The notes: a model not told the origin generated them from the sequence alone. Shown: positions 45,570 through 54,799, numbered from the stretch's first letter. The stretch: DNA of 64,000 nt from Acidobacteriota bacterium (GCA_025352795.1 JANXSF010000003.1:42852-106851); one strand, 5' to 3'. Numbers and translations are program-made.

Positions 45570-46070
45570 ATGCCAGATAACAGCTTCGATATAGTCTCCA
45601 AGATCGACATGCCCGAAGTAGGGAATGCCATCTCTCAGGCGATGAAAGAAATCATCACCCGTTACGATTTGAAGGATTCCAAATCCAGCATTGAATTGAA
45701 CGAGAAAGATTTGAAAATGCTGCTGGCCAGCGCCGATGAGTTCAAGTTGAAGGCGGTAATTGAAATACTGCAAACAAAACTGATTAAGCGCAACGTGGCC
45801 GTGAAAAATTTCGAGTACGGACCCATTATTCCTGCTTCGCATAGCTCCGTCCGCCAGGAAGTCAAAATTCAGCAGGGCATACCCATGGAAGTCGCCAAAA
45901 AGATTGTGGCCCTGGTAAAAGATTCCAAAAAGAAGGCCCAAGCCTCCATTAATGGGGATTTGGTGCGCATCGCCAGCAAAGATCGCGACACCCTGCAGGA
46001 AGTGATCGCCCTGCTGCGTGGCAAAGAGTTCGACGTGGAAATCCAGTGCACCAACTTCCGTTCCAACTAA
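45570..46070 (+). CDS. YajQ-family nucleotide-binding protein
   Basis: A 166-residue protein of the YajQ family. The start DNSFDIVSKIDMPEVGNAIS and QAMKEIITRYDLKDSKSSIE are characteristic; later blocks are VEILQTKLIKRNVAVKNFEY and the C-terminal KEFDVEIQCTNFR. YajQ folds as two ferredoxin-like domains, binds nucleic acid, and in some bacteria binds cyclic di-GMP. Length is normal. It follows the receiver-domain gene without a gap and overlaps the hydrolase start by 1 bp. Confidence 0.92.
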   Translation: MPDNSFDIVSKIDMPEVGNAISQAMKEIITRYDLKDSKSSIELNEKDLKMLLASADEFKLKAVIEILQTKLIKRNVAVKNFEYGPIIPASHSSVRQEVKIQQGIPMEVAKKIVALVKDSKKKAQASINGDLVRIASKDRDTLQEVIALLRGKEFDVEIQCTNFRSN

Positions 46071-46720
46071 TGGCGCGCAGAATTGAATCCCTTATGATCC
46101 CCGGGCCCGCCGGACGCCTGGAAGCGCTCTTAGAAGAGCCAGAAGATGGTTTCCCTTTGGGGGTGGCGCTGGTGTGTCATCCTCACCCGCAACATGGTGG
46201 GACCATGCACACTAAAGTGGTGTATCGCATTGCCAGGGGCCTGCGCAGGGCTGGCCTGGCAGTATTGCGCTTCAACTACAGAGGCGTGAACCTCAGTGAA
46301 GGGATTTACGATAAAGGGATTGGGGAGGAACTGGATGCCAGGGCCTGTCTGGCTCTGTTGCGCGAACGCTATCCCCATTTGCCGTATACGATTGCAGGAT
46401 TTTCGTTTGGGTCAAGAATCGCATTAAGAATCGCCCGCGATCCTGGACCAGACCGTGTCATCGCAGTAGGTTTCCCCACAGTCTACGCCGATTCCAGTTA
46501 TCTACAACCACCCTACGCCACCCCCCGCGTGTTCATTCATTCCACCCACGACGAGTTTGGCCCTAGGACTGAATTTGAGAAAGTAATGGATGACTTGGAC
46601 CCCACCCCGGAAATCCATTGGGTGGAAGCCAAAGATCACTTCTTCGTCGATGCTCTAGATCAATTTGAAGAAATGGTGTACACCGTGGCAACTCTACCGG
46701 CCCAGATTAATGGCCGCTAA
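46070..46720 (+). CDS. Alpha/beta hydrolase (dienelactone-hydrolase-like)
   Basis: A 216-residue alpha/beta hydrolase from ATG 46070, which shares one base with the yajQ stop. Blocks: VALVCHPHPQHGGTMHTKVV (oxyanion region), LRFNYRGVNLSEGIYDKG, the nucleophile elbow in IAGFSFGSRIALRIA and the catalytic histidine in EAKDHFFVDALDQFEE. This branch is widespread in bacteria but its substrate is unknown. It closes the rsmB-rpe-bamD operon; repeat DNA follows. Confidence 0.85.
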   Translation: MARRIESLMIPGPAGRLEALLEEPEDGFPLGVALVCHPHPQHGGTMHTKVVYRIARGLRRAGLAVLRFNYRGVNLSEGIYDKGIGEELDARACLALLRERYPHLPYTIAGFSFGSRIALRIARDPGPDRVIAVGFPTVYADSSYLQPPYATPRVFIHSTHDEFGPRTEFEKVMDDLDPTPEIHWVEAKDHFFVDALDQFEEMVYTVATLPAQINGR

Positions 46721-46734
46721 TGGACGGTAGAGCT

Positions 46735-46935
46735 GTTTTTTAGCCACAAGTTCCAGTTATGTCCAATCTTTGTTGGGATAACCAGTGGTCGAAAGACCGC
46801 TCCCTCGCGGTCACGGCTCGGTAGAATCAATGCGTTACCGAGCCGTGACCGCAAGGGAGCGGTCTTTCAGAGCCCTGGTACGCTTCGCTCCAACACTTGA
46901 AGCCAATCCGATTGTAGGAAACTAAGTGGCAGGCG
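46735..46935. repeat. Second copy of the MITE/REPIN element, reverse orientation
   Basis: The hairpin at 46796-46863 has arms ACCGCTCCCTCGCGGTCACG and CGTGACCGCAAGGGAGCGGT. To its left is CCAATCTTTGTTGGGATAAC, to its right AACACTTGAAGCCAATCCGA and GGAAACTAAGTGGCAGGCG, which match the flanks of the 41.4 kb copy in reverse. The outer ends are less well conserved than in that copy. Confidence 0.8.
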
Positions 46936-47016
46936 ATTCCGCCTGCCGCTTGCTAGCGAAGTCTTCATCCCAATTCCCAAAAAACTACATAACACCGGCA
47001 TTCCGCCCGCCGAACC

Positions 47017-47418
47017 CTAGTTCCGGCTTTGCCTCAATTCCCGCTGCAGCATTCGACTTGCCCGTTCCCCAATCAAATCAGCCACTTTTTCCAGCAACTC
47101 AGGAACATCCTGCGGTTCAATCAGCACGTCACCTCTTACCCGACCAACAGGAGCAATCTCAACTGTTCTCGAAGAAGTCAGCAACGCAGTCGCTGGACGA
47201 TACTGCATACTGCGAGCAAATGCCATCAACTGAAGCCCTGCATCCGACGGGTCAGCATGTAGGTCACTTAGTACTAGGGAGTATTCCGTGGACTCTAATT
47301 TCCCGATTGCTTCCGCCGCCGAAGAGGCCGCATCCACCGAGTAACCGCCCATCGTTAGTACTGCCTGCAAAGTTAGCCGAGACGTGGGGTCGTCATCGAC
47401 TAAAAGCACTTTGGCCAT
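47017..47418 (-). CDS. Stand-alone response-regulator receiver protein
   Basis: With the start at ATG 47418 (MAKVLLVDDDPTSRLTLQAV) the protein has about 133 residues. The acidic pair, the phosphoacceptor aspartate in SLVLSDLHADPSDAGLQLM and a receiver-like C-terminus are visible; the usual lysine block is weak (GDVLIEPQDVPELLEKV, no K before P), so signalling may differ from standard. An ATG at 47463 would add 15 residues. No kinase is adjacent. A 296 bp AT-rich gap separates it from purB, with no visible gene. Confidence 0.8.
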   Translation of the reverse strand: MAKVLLVDDDPTSRLTLQAVLTMGGYSVDAASSAAEAIGKLESTEYSLVLSDLHADPSDAGLQLMAFARSMQYRPATALLTSSRTVEIAPVGRVRGDVLIEPQDVPELLEKVADLIGERASRMLQRELRQSRN

Positions 47419-47759
47419 ATCGATAGCTCTGATTTCTAACGCGACTGCAACTTTGGCACTCATATGTATCCACCCATAGTTTACGGCAACGCGCTGAAAT
47501 TGAAAGAGCTAATTTCATACTATTATTATAGTTACTAAGGTGTAGACACTAGTCTATCCCCTATAAAAACTATCGATGCTTCCGTAAGAGGATGCAAACT
47601 AAGTGAAAACACCCAACATTAAAAGTGGTTAAACCGATGGAAATTGATGATATGGATTCCAAAAAATTTTCACCTTACCACGCAACCACTATCACGATTT
47701 GCTACGTACTGGTACCTTGAGTACTCACATACTGTCAATAACTATAGTTATAGTATCTA

Positions 47760-49070
47760 TTAGGTTCCGAAAACTCGCTGAAAGATGAAGTCCACGTTCT
47801 TCAGTTGACGGTCCGCCGAAAAGGCTTCCCCAATCTTCTCCAGCGACAAATGGCTGCGGATTTCCGGGTCGTTTTCCACTGCCGCCCGGAAATCACCTTC
47901 CTCTTCCCAACAACGCATGGCGTGTGTTTGCACCACTTTGTAAGCCGCTTCGCGTAACATGCCGTCGGCCAGAAGATCCAGAAGAAGTTGCCCGGAAAAG
48001 ATCAAACCCTTTGTCATGTTCAAATTACGAAGCATTCGCTGGGGATGCACCACCATTCCATCCACCAACCAAATGGTCTTCTGCAAAATATAATCTACAA
48101 GAATAGTGGAATCTGGAACAATCACGCGCTCCACCGACGAGTGCGAAATATCCCGTTCATGCCATAACGGAATGTTTTCATAAGCTGCCTGAACGTTTGA
48201 CCGAACAATGCGTGCCAGTCCGCAAATCTGCTCACACGTCACCGGATTCCGCTTATGTGGCATAGCCGACGAACCTTTTTGTCCAGCACCGAACGGTTCC
48301 TCTGCTTCCCGAACCTCCGTTCGCTGCAAATGCCGAATTTCCAACGCGATTTTCTCGCAAGTTGCCGCAATCAGCGCCAAAGTATGGATATAGTTCGCAT
48401 GGGAGTCCCGACTCAACACCTGTGACGAGATCGGCGCCGCTCTCAAACCCAATCGTTGACAAATTTTTTCTTCGGCAGCCGGGCCGATATGCGCAAACGT
48501 CCCCACCGCACCAGAAATCTTCCCCGCCCGCATATCTTCCGCCGCAGCAACAAACCGAACCTGATTCCGCTTCAATTCGTCGAACCAAAGCGCAATCTTC
48601 AATCCAAACGTGATCGGTTCCGCATGAATCCCATGCGTCCGACCCATTTGCACAGTATGCTTAAATTCCAAGGCCCGACGTTTCAAAACCGTGACCAACC
48701 GCTCCACACCATCGGCCACAATGCCCGATGCCTGCAAAATCAGCAGAGCCTGTGCCGTATCTACTACATCGTTAGAAGTCAGCCCGAAATGCAGCCACCG
48801 GGATTCCTCGGCAGCGCCTGCCGCCTTCATCTTTTCTGAAACCGCAGTGGTGAAAGCAATCACGTCATGCTTTACTTCGCGTTCTATGTCCAGTATGCGA
48901 GTAAGGTCGAAATCGGCATTGGCTCGCAACTTTTCAGCGGCCTCCACCGGGACCTCCCCCATCTCCGCAAGTGCCTCAGCCGCCGCCAGTTCCACCGCCA
49001 GCCAGGCACGGTATTTCCCTTCATCACTCCAAATAGCGCCCATCGCGGGCCGGGTATAACGTTCGATCAT
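47760..49070 (-). CDS. purB: Adenylosuccinate lyase
   Basis: A 436-residue enzyme of the fumarase/aspartase superfamily. It acts twice in purine synthesis, splitting SAICAR and adenylosuccinate to release fumarate. Motifs: the N-terminal MIERYTRPAMGAIWSDEGKY, LTSNDVVDTAQALLI, the base region MGRTHGIHAEPITFGLKIAL and the superfamily signature GSSAMPHKRNPVTCEQICGL. Length is normal for the short bacterial form. It lies 6 bp downstream of the MBL hydrolase gene. Confidence 0.96.
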   Translation of the reverse strand: MIERYTRPAMGAIWSDEGKYRAWLAVELAAAEALAEMGEVPVEAAEKLRANADFDLTRILDIEREVKHDVIAFTTAVSEKMKAAGAAEESRWLHFGLTSNDVVDTAQALLILQASGIVADGVERLVTVLKRRALEFKHTVQMGRTHGIHAEPITFGLKIALWFDELKRNQVRFVAAAEDMRAGKISGAVGTFAHIGPAAEEKICQRLGLRAAPISSQVLSRDSHANYIHTLALIAATCEKIALEIRHLQRTEVREAEEPFGAGQKGSSAMPHKRNPVTCEQICGLARIVRSNVQAAYENIPLWHERDISHSSVERVIVPDSTILVDYILQKTIWLVDGMVVHPQRMLRNLNMTKGLIFSGQLLLDLLADGMLREAAYKVVQTHAMRCWEEEGDFRAAVENDPEIRSHLSLEKIGEAFSADRQLKNVDFIFQRVFGT

Positions 49071-49076
49071 GATTTC

Positions 49077-49871
49077 CTAGTAAATAAAAACTTCAGATGT
49101 AGTTTTGCCACAAGTGACCGCCATCTTCGGCGTCAGGCAGCGTTCTTCCAACGCTTGCGAAACCGAAAGCTCCACCAGCGCCGGGTAGTTGTTGTGGTCG
49201 CTCAAATGGCCCAGCAAAAGGGTGGAGACGCGGGAACTCATATCCTCACGGATGAACCGGGCAGTGGCGTCGTTAGAAAGATGCCCGTTACGACCCATCA
49301 CCCGTTGCTTCACTTGCCAGGGGTAGGGCCCAACTTTCAGCATTTCCAGATCGTGGTTGGATTCCAGCAGCAGAATGTCGGAATCGCGCAGGTGGAACTT
49401 AATGTTTTCGGGAATGTAGCCAAGGTCGGTGGCCACCGCGGCCTTAATGCCTTGCGCCCGAAAACAGTAACCCACCGCGTCCACCGCGTCGTGTGGAATG
49501 GTGAAACTGTCCACTTCAATATCACCCACAACCACGGTGGTTCCAGCTTGAAATGTTTCCAGCGTTGGCTGAAACTCACCCCAGGCCAGCATGGGCGCAG
49601 TCTTATTGGTTAAATAAATGGGGATCTTCAGGGTCTTGGCCAACACCGGCAGCCCCGCCACGTGATCGCTATGTTCGTGGGTAATGAAGATAGCGTCCAG
49701 CTTGGTTGGATCTTCGCCAATTTGGGCCAGGCGGGCAAAGGTTTCCTTGCGGCTCAAACCGGCATCCAGCAGAATGCGTGTGGTATCTGTGGCGATGAAG
49801 GCGCAATTGCCGGAACTGGATGAAGCCAAAACGCAAAATTTGAAGATGGAAAAATTCCTCCTCTCCATCAT
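49077..49871 (-). CDS. MBL-fold metallohydrolase (YycJ/WalJ-type)
   Basis: A 264-residue metallo-beta-lactamase-fold hydrolase. Visible metal ligands: FITHEHSDHVAGLPVLAKTL, the aspartate of VATDLGYIPE and LESNHDLEML. The start FKFCVLASSSSGNCAFIATD is typical of the YycJ branch, thought to have exonuclease-like activity in DNA repair or cell-wall control. It is in one transcription unit with purB. The first codons vary: two ATGs in a row, at 49871 and 49868. Confidence 0.88.
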   Translation of the reverse strand: MMERRNFSIFKFCVLASSSSGNCAFIATDTTRILLDAGLSRKETFARLAQIGEDPTKLDAIFITHEHSDHVAGLPVLAKTLKIPIYLTNKTAPMLAWGEFQPTLETFQAGTTVVVGDIEVDSFTIPHDAVDAVGYCFRAQGIKAAVATDLGYIPENIKFHLRDSDILLLESNHDLEMLKVGPYPWQVKQRVMGRNGHLSNDATARFIREDMSSRVSTLLLGHLSDHNNYPALVELSVSQALEERCLTPKMAVTCGKTTSEVFIY

Positions 49872-50119
49872 ACGGCCTTGCTGAGAGGAAAATGAAGTAT
49901 TGATTTAGACTTATGTGGGGTCTTGGTCAGCCTGAGGTTATCGGTATACCTGCCACGGGGTGAGTGGCTACCCTCATTTGAGGGTAAACCATTTCACCTC
50001 ATTTGTGATTTTGCCAAGAAATTCAATGAAAAACGCCTATTTGCAGGGGTGTAGAGCATTTTGAGATGAGAGTTTCCTCATGTTTCGCACACTAAAGTAT
50101 ATCGGAGCACATACAGAGT
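49872..50119. other. Divergent promoter region, no gene seen
   Basis: This 248 bp gap separates the minus-strand purB unit from the plus-strand ribbon-helix-helix-like gene. It contains the near-palindromic pair GGTTATC...GGGTGAGTGGCTACCCTCAT followed by TTGAGGGTAAACCATTTCAC, in which TACCCTCA and TGAGGGTA face each other (about 49969-49987). Confidence 0.45.
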
Positions 50120-50449
50120 ATGGCAGTCACCAACCCCAGAACGAAACTTGTCAACTTCAGGTTGAGCGAGGAAGAATTCGATAGTTTAAAGGATGCTTGC
50201 GGAACCCTAGGGGCCCGCAGCGTCTCCGATTTTGCTCGCAGCGCTGTGTTGAGCAAATTCCGCCCGGCTGCTCAGCCGGCATATGAAACCAGTCTTGCCA
50301 CTATGAATGGAAAAGTAGGCGAATTGGAATCGAATTTAAATTATTTGGTGCGCCAATTAGGATTAGGCCAGCAGCCAATGGCCATGGCCGCATCGGCGTC
50401 TTCTGGCACAGCCTATAATCCATCCCCACAAGCCCAACAGGACGACTAG
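50120..50449 (+). CDS. Small ribbon-helix-helix-like protein (MobC/CopG-type)
   Basis: A 109-residue protein. TKLVNFRLSEEEFDSLKDAC followed by GARSVSDFARSAVLSKF is a ribbon-helix-helix pattern as in mobilisation proteins and CopG regulators. A helical region (MNGKVGELESNLNYLVRQLG) and a low-complexity alanine/serine tail follow. Similar stand-alone proteins occur in Solibacter-type genomes without plasmid genes nearby; no relaxase is present here. A regulator role is likely but not proven. Confidence 0.7.
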   Translation: MAVTNPRTKLVNFRLSEEEFDSLKDACGTLGARSVSDFARSAVLSKFRPAAQPAYETSLATMNGKVGELESNLNYLVRQLGLGQQPMAMAASASSGTAYNPSPQAQQDD

Positions 50450-50686
50450 TCAAGATTTTCAGAAAGTACCGATGTTCCAATCTCCTCCTTGCGCGACCAG
50501 TGCTCTCCATTGGCCGCGCGATTTTCCATTTGTAGGCGCATTCCAAGCAGAGAGTGAAGACTATAGCCGAGAGCTGTACTGCACTGACCTACCAGCGACG
50601 CGGTTCACACTTAAATCGCAGGTGATCCGTCTATTCACATTCCCAATTAACGAAACCTGGCGAAAGGAATGGCATATGATATAGCC

Positions 50687-51906
50687 ATGCGAAAATTATG
50701 CCCCCTGATCACCGCCTTGTTCTTCGCGTTCCCTGCTTTGGCTGCTGAGCGTGTAACCGCCACCGGAAAAATAGTCGATGCCACCAACGCTCCCATTGCG
50801 AATGCAACCGTGATGGTTTACTCAGCAGGAGCCAAAGAGAGGGCTTGGATCTGTTCTGCCCAACCTGCTATGTGGACTGCGGCAAACGCGCCGTTACGTC
50901 TGCCGAGGGGGACTTCACGATTCCTGGACTAAGCAGCGATCTATTGTTTAATTTGCTGGTTGTCCGTGAAGGGTTCAGCGCTGAATTCATTAAGAAAGTG
51001 AATCCGACGAAAGGCCCAGTGGCGCCTGCAGTGCTCAAGCAACGCACCGCCCCCAATGATGTGTCGCAAATAGTCCGCGGCAAAGTAATTGACGCTCATG
51101 GCGACGCTGTTAGGGATGTGCTGGTGGAGCAGCAGGGGATCATCTTTGAGCGAGGACGCGCCTTCGGGCCGACCAATTGGATTGATTTGGTGGCAGTAAC
51201 CAACAACAAAGGCGAATTCGAGATTGCATATTCCAAGCCTGCGCAAAGCATGATCCTGCAAGTGTCACCGCGCGGCATGGCGACCAAACTGGCCACGTTG
51301 CCAACCGGCGCTGACCGGAAATCCATCACAGTTACCGATGGGGCAACCATTCGTGGGCGCGTTGTCCTTGATGGCAAGCCGGTTCCAAATGTTGAAGTTG
51401 GCCTCAGCTCACACACAAATATTTCAGGAAAGACTTTGCCGGAGATTCGCATTGGCACGAATGAAAAAGGTGAGTTTGTAATCACCAATGTTCCTGCTGG
51501 ACGAGTCTGGTTCTTGCATGGAAAGATGGATTCGCTGGCTGCAAGAAACCTTGTGGCTCAGGTCATGGAATGCGCGACGAAGGATGATGGCCAAGAAGTG
51601 AATGTAGGGGATATTGCAGTTCGCCCGGCATTCGCACTTCGCGGCAGAATTGTGCTGAGTGACGGCAATCCTATACCGGCCAACATGCGGTTGAGCTTAT
51701 TTGCCGATAGAGTGCCCGATCGCCAGACGCTGATGCTGCCACCCGATGGGAGTTTTGAATTCAAGGGCGTGGGCAAAGGCATGTATTCGCTGTCGTCTTC
51801 AGTCAAGGGTTATCAGACGGCTGATGGCGATGCAATTGAATTGTTGGTGGAAGGGAGCATCGCCAATATGAATGTGATGCTTCGGCCAGCACCGCCAAGC
51901 CGGTAG
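50687..51906 (+). pseudogene. Secreted carboxypeptidase-regulatory-like protein with a 2 bp frameshift near 50840
   Basis: The start at ATG 50687 gives a signal peptide (MRKLCPLITALFFAFPALAA) followed by ERVTATGKIVDATNAPIANA and TVMVYSAGAKE. An extra AG in AAAGAGAGGG then shifts the frame; the protein continues GLDLFCPTCYVDCGKRAVTS, AEGDFTIPGLSSDLLFNLLV and three more sandwich units up to 51906 (for example TIRGRVVLDGKPVPNVEVGL). About 405 residues in all. The FCPTCYVDCGKRA cysteine block is typical of this family. No enzymatic domain. The duplicated AG may be a real mutation or an assembly error. Confidence 0.7.
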
Positions 51907-52277
51907 GATAGGAATCTGGCCCCGAGCGTGACCACCATTGCAATTGCAAAGCCTGTTTCTCCGCAGTATCTAGCTTTCAATCCTGCCCAATTTCAGAAGT
52001 GTTCCAAGCACTCGAAGGTTTGAAAAAAACTGGACCTGTCATTCCTGTAGAATCTGCAATCTTTGTTGAGATAACCTGTGGTTAAAAAACCGCTATTTCG
52101 TGCCCGGGTTTGCCAGCTTAAGGATTGGTATTGCCTTTAGTGGACCAATTGTCAGTCTTGTGGCTGCACCAGTAGACCGTGAGCCTGCTGAATCTGTCAT
52201 TCATAACCCTTGACTAGGACCAGTTCGACAAGTAATCTGAAAAGACCAAAACCGAACCTGGAAAGGAACCTCTTCAT
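51907..52277. repeat. Gap with a truncated MITE/REPIN copy (52036-52095)
   Basis: CCTGTAGAATCTGCAATCTT, TGTTGAGATAACCTGTGGTT and AAAAAACCGCT match the flank of the two hairpin elements at 41.5 and 46.8 kb up to the first bases of the hairpin, after which the sequence diverges. No gene is visible in the rest of the gap. Confidence 0.65.
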
Positions 52278-52535
52278 TTGACCATCACCCTGCTTGCTCA
52301 CCAAGAGAAAGCCACTGAGGCCGCGATCAAAGCAGGCGTGATCCACTCCGTCGAAGAATTGATCGATTCCGCGATCGCCCACCTGCCTCCAGCCATAACT
52401 CCAAGTGCTCGGGCTAAGCAAGCGGCTAATTTAGTGGATCTCCTCGAACCTATACGGGGATTACTTACAGATGAAGAAATTGGTGTCATGTTCAAACGCA
52501 ATCCATCTTCCGCTCGCCCGGTCGATTTCGAATGA
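52278..52535 (+). CDS. Antitoxin of a VapBC-like pair
   Basis: An 85-residue protein. TITLLAHQEKATEAAIKAGV and HSVEELIDSAIAHLP form the ribbon-helix-helix-like N-terminus seen in antitoxins paired with PIN toxins. The C-terminal block LVDLLEPIRGLLTDEEIGVM and FKRNPSSARPVDFE is also typical and would wrap the toxin. Its stop overlaps the toxin start by 4 bp (ATGA). The toxin gene is broken, so the antitoxin may now be without a partner. Confidence 0.75.
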   Translation: MTITLLAHQEKATEAAIKAGVIHSVEELIDSAIAHLPPAITPSARAKQAANLVDLLEPIRGLLTDEEIGVMFKRNPSSARPVDFE

Positions 52536-52846
52536 ACGGCTTTCTACTCGATACCAACATTTCCCTCGGAAATCATGCGGCGCATGCCGGACGCCAAGGT
52601 TTCCGCATGGCTGAAGATGCAACTCAAGCAGTCTCAGTTTCTTAGTGTGGTTACGATTGGTGAAATTCGGAAAGGAGCCGTTATTCTTCCTCCTAGCCCG
52701 AAGCGCACTCAGATTGAGCAACTCTGAACCTGCCCCACGGTATGATCGCCGCTACAGCTCTGGAACACGGGCTGACAATCGTTACCCGCAATGTGAAGGA
52801 TTTCTTCGTTCTTGGCGTGGTGCTCCTGAATCCTTGGGAATTATGA
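52532..52846 (+). pseudogene. vapC-type PIN toxin gene broken by a frameshift and an internal deletion
   Basis: The first frame reads MNGFLLDTNI with the catalytic aspartate, then an extra T in CATTTCCC shifts it. The next frame continues SEIMRRMPDAKVSAWLKMQL and QSQFLSVVTIGEIRKGAVIL with the catalytic glutamate, then stops after RTQIEQL. The end of the protein is found a little later, MIAATALEHGLTIVTRNVKD and FFVLGVVLLNPWEL, so about 35 codons in between, including the third acidic residue region, are lost. Non-functional. Confidence 0.8.
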
Positions 52847-53001
52847 GCACGACAGCCGTCATTCTTGCCCCTGCTATTCAAACCTCAAGCGGCGCTTCTG
52901 AGAATTCTGGCGTATCTCTAAATAAAGAGAGGTTCCGTCTGACAAGCCGGGAATGCGCCGCTCAAATCGCATCCCCAGCCTTCAATTAAATAAGTGCCCA
53001 G

Positions 53002-53268
53002 TCAAACAAGTTGAGCTTGTAATTGCTCGGCTGACGCCCGTAACGCTTCGTTTTGTTCGCGCAACGGGCCGCTTAGGAACTTCAACAATAGAAGGTCCGA
53101 AGGTTGAAATACTGTGTTGGTTATGTTGCCATCTTCTTCTTGGCCGTAAGTGATGTGCTGCCGAATCAGTGTCCGGAACTGATCCAAATTTAAACCCAGT
53201 TCCTGGGCCGCTTCAATCTCAGAAAAATGCATTTTCTGCGGACGCGTAGCTATCGTTGAGGATGTCAT
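53002..53268 (-). CDS. Small MerR-like helix-turn-helix protein
   Basis: An 88-residue protein. MHFSEIEAAQELGLNLDQFR and TLIRQHITYGQEEDGNI resemble a winged-helix/MerR-like first half, with an SDLLLLKFLS helix and a glutamine-rich, coiled-coil-like end (EQNEALRASAEQLQAQLV). A strong AGGAGAGG ribosome site precedes the ATG. I know similar proteins only as conserved hypothetical genes of acidobacteria. It is alone in its transcription unit. Confidence 0.65.
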   Translation of the reverse strand: MTSSTIATRPQKMHFSEIEAAQELGLNLDQFRTLIRQHITYGQEEDGNITNTVFQPSDLLLLKFLSGPLREQNEALRASAEQLQAQLV

Positions 53269-53552
53269 TTTTTCCTCTCCTGCGAGTTGAGAGTTTTACT
53301 GCCACAACGCAAATCAGCCGGACTCTATATTGGAAACGCACTCGAAGGGCTCCTCGGCCTATCGAACATGCGCCTTGGTCCTGATAACTGCAAGGCTTGA
53401 TAAATACGCTATAGGTCTATTCTATGGACAATATGGGAAAGTCTGAATTGGTAAGAGGCCCTAAACAGGCTTCCGTTTGGACTGACTGTAATACCTTAAT
53501 GGCCCTCTAAGCTACATTCGTTGCAAGAATGGGAAGAGGGCGGGTTGAAGTA

Positions 53553-54140
53553 CTACGGTTGCTCGGGTAATTTCGATACTTCAGCGGCCAAACGTGACGC
53601 CAAGGGGCTGGTTTGACCCGAATACTTGTTCCCAGGCTTCGAACGATAGGGCATTGAGGAGGGTCCACTTAGTTCTTCAAAGGTAAAGGAGCATACTCGC
53701 ATCCCAGGATAAAGCGCCACTGGTACTCTACCCAGGTTGCTCAATTCTAAGGTTGCCTTGCCCATCCAACCGGGTTCAAACAGCCCGGCAGTGCCGTGTA
53801 CGATAATCCCAATGCGCCCTAAACTGGATCGGCCTTCTAACCGCCCAAGAATATCATCGGCAAGTTCCAGCGTTTCTTCAGTGATTGCCAACACAAAATC
53901 ACGCGGCTGCAAAATAAAAGCTTCCCCAGGGCCAACTAGGACAGTCCTCATCATTTCCTGGATGCCGGTATTGTGACGGAGGTCGATGAAAGGAAAGCGG
54001 CTGTGTTCAAAGACGCTGAATTCATTGCCCAGGCGAAAGTCTACGGAGCAACTACCGTACTGTTCCGGCGGAAGTTCCGGGGAAATGCGAATGCGGCCAT
54101 CGGCAAGGTGGCGCTTAATGTCGACGTCAGATAGAACCAT
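53553..54140 (-). CDS. dcd: dCTP deaminase
   Basis: A 195-residue trimeric enzyme that deaminates dCTP to dUTP in thymidylate synthesis. Motifs: the start MVLSDVDIKRHLADGRIRIS, SVDFRLGNEFSVFEHSRFPF, the arginine/serine block GRLEGRSSLGRIGIIVHGTA and the catalytic glutamate in MGKATLELSNLGRVP. The C-terminus has the PYRSKPGNKYSGQTSP lid that closes over the triphosphate. All key residues are present. The first 48 codons and the upstream 35 bp are duplicated at 56890-57069. Confidence 0.95.
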   Translation of the reverse strand: MVLSDVDIKRHLADGRIRISPELPPEQYGSCSVDFRLGNEFSVFEHSRFPFIDLRHNTGIQEMMRTVLVGPGEAFILQPRDFVLAITEETLELADDILGRLEGRSSLGRIGIIVHGTAGLFEPGWMGKATLELSNLGRVPVALYPGMRVCSFTFEELSGPSSMPYRSKPGNKYSGQTSPLASRLAAEVSKLPEQP

Positions 54141-54175
54141 GGCGAATCACAATAGTAGCAAAGGTGGGGTGTTTC
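53996..54175. repeat. 180 bp direct repeat, left copy (start of dcd and its upstream region)
   Basis: This segment returns at 56890-57069, in the same orientation and 2,894 bp away. By direct comparison I count four differences within the coding part and one upstream. The copies enclose two toxin-antitoxin-like modules and a small secreted protein. Confidence 0.9.
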
Positions 54176-54235
54176 CGGTTTGAACGATGGTAGGGTTTTG
54201 CTGGCGACCTTGTGCGCGATGAAACTTGCACAAGG

Positions 54236-54799
54236 TTACCCGTCGGCCCGCAGCTTTCGCAGTAACGGTAGCATGTTCGGATCTTCCTTCAACTCAGCTA
54301 ACTCACATACTTGAGATTCAACATACTTCCAATCAAAGTTGTTCTCGCCTTGACGGGTAATAATGGAACGCACGTCGCGAAGGTCAATTTCCCGGCCGGC
54401 GAAAATTTTCATTACGATCAAGTCTTCGCCCGAACAAATCCGTAGATTCATACCGGGCACGAACTCCACATGGATGGATCGATTCACTGCCCGCTCTTCA
54501 AACGGCAGTGCCGCAAGGGAAACGTCAATCCCAATGCCCGATTCCGTTCGCAGCAATAATATGCGCCGTTCCAATGCAAAGGCGCGGGCATCAGAAATGC
54601 GGCCAGGGTAATGCTGCAACAGAGCGTCGACAAAAGGTGCCTCGGTCCCGAAACCGACCAATAGGGATACATCAAGGTCTCTGGTCATGCGCGGTTCACC
54701 CCAATGCTGCACGGCCAAGCCGCCGATGAAACAGAACCTCCAACCGTGTGATTCAATTTGCAGTTGCAACTGATACGCCGCTGCAATCAGGTCAACCAC
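54236..54799 (-). CDS. Nucleotidyltransferase-fold protein (AbiEii/MNT-like)
   Basis: A 187-residue protein with a minimal nucleotidyltransferase core: FCFIGGLAVQHWGEPRMTRD followed by LDVSLLV, in which GG and the D-x-D pair form the active site. Later acidic residues (GIGIDVSLAALPFEE) could complete the metal site. Such small nucleotidyltransferases act as toxins or their modifiers in AbiE- and MNT/HEPN-like systems. The upstream gene overlaps it by 8 bp and encodes a small helical protein, consistent with a two-gene toxin-antitoxin or defence unit. Activity and target unknown. Confidence 0.75.
   Translation of the reverse strand: MVDLIAAAYQLQLQIESHGWRFCFIGGLAVQHWGEPRMTRDLDVSLLVGFGTEAPFVDALLQHYPGRISDARAFALERRILLLRTESGIGIDVSLAALPFEERAVNRSIHVEFVPGMNLRICSGEDLIVMKIFAGREIDLRDVRSIITRQGENNFDWKYVESQVCELAELKEDPNMLPLLRKLRADG

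Noticed and set aside
48867..49613. 248-codon frame on the plus strand
   Set aside because: It is antisense to purB and the MBL hydrolase, both with clear motifs.
49872..50119. Riboswitch or operator in the purB upstream gap
   Set aside because: A short facing pair TACCCTCA/TGAGGGTA is visible, but no known riboswitch core or purine-box pattern could be confirmed.
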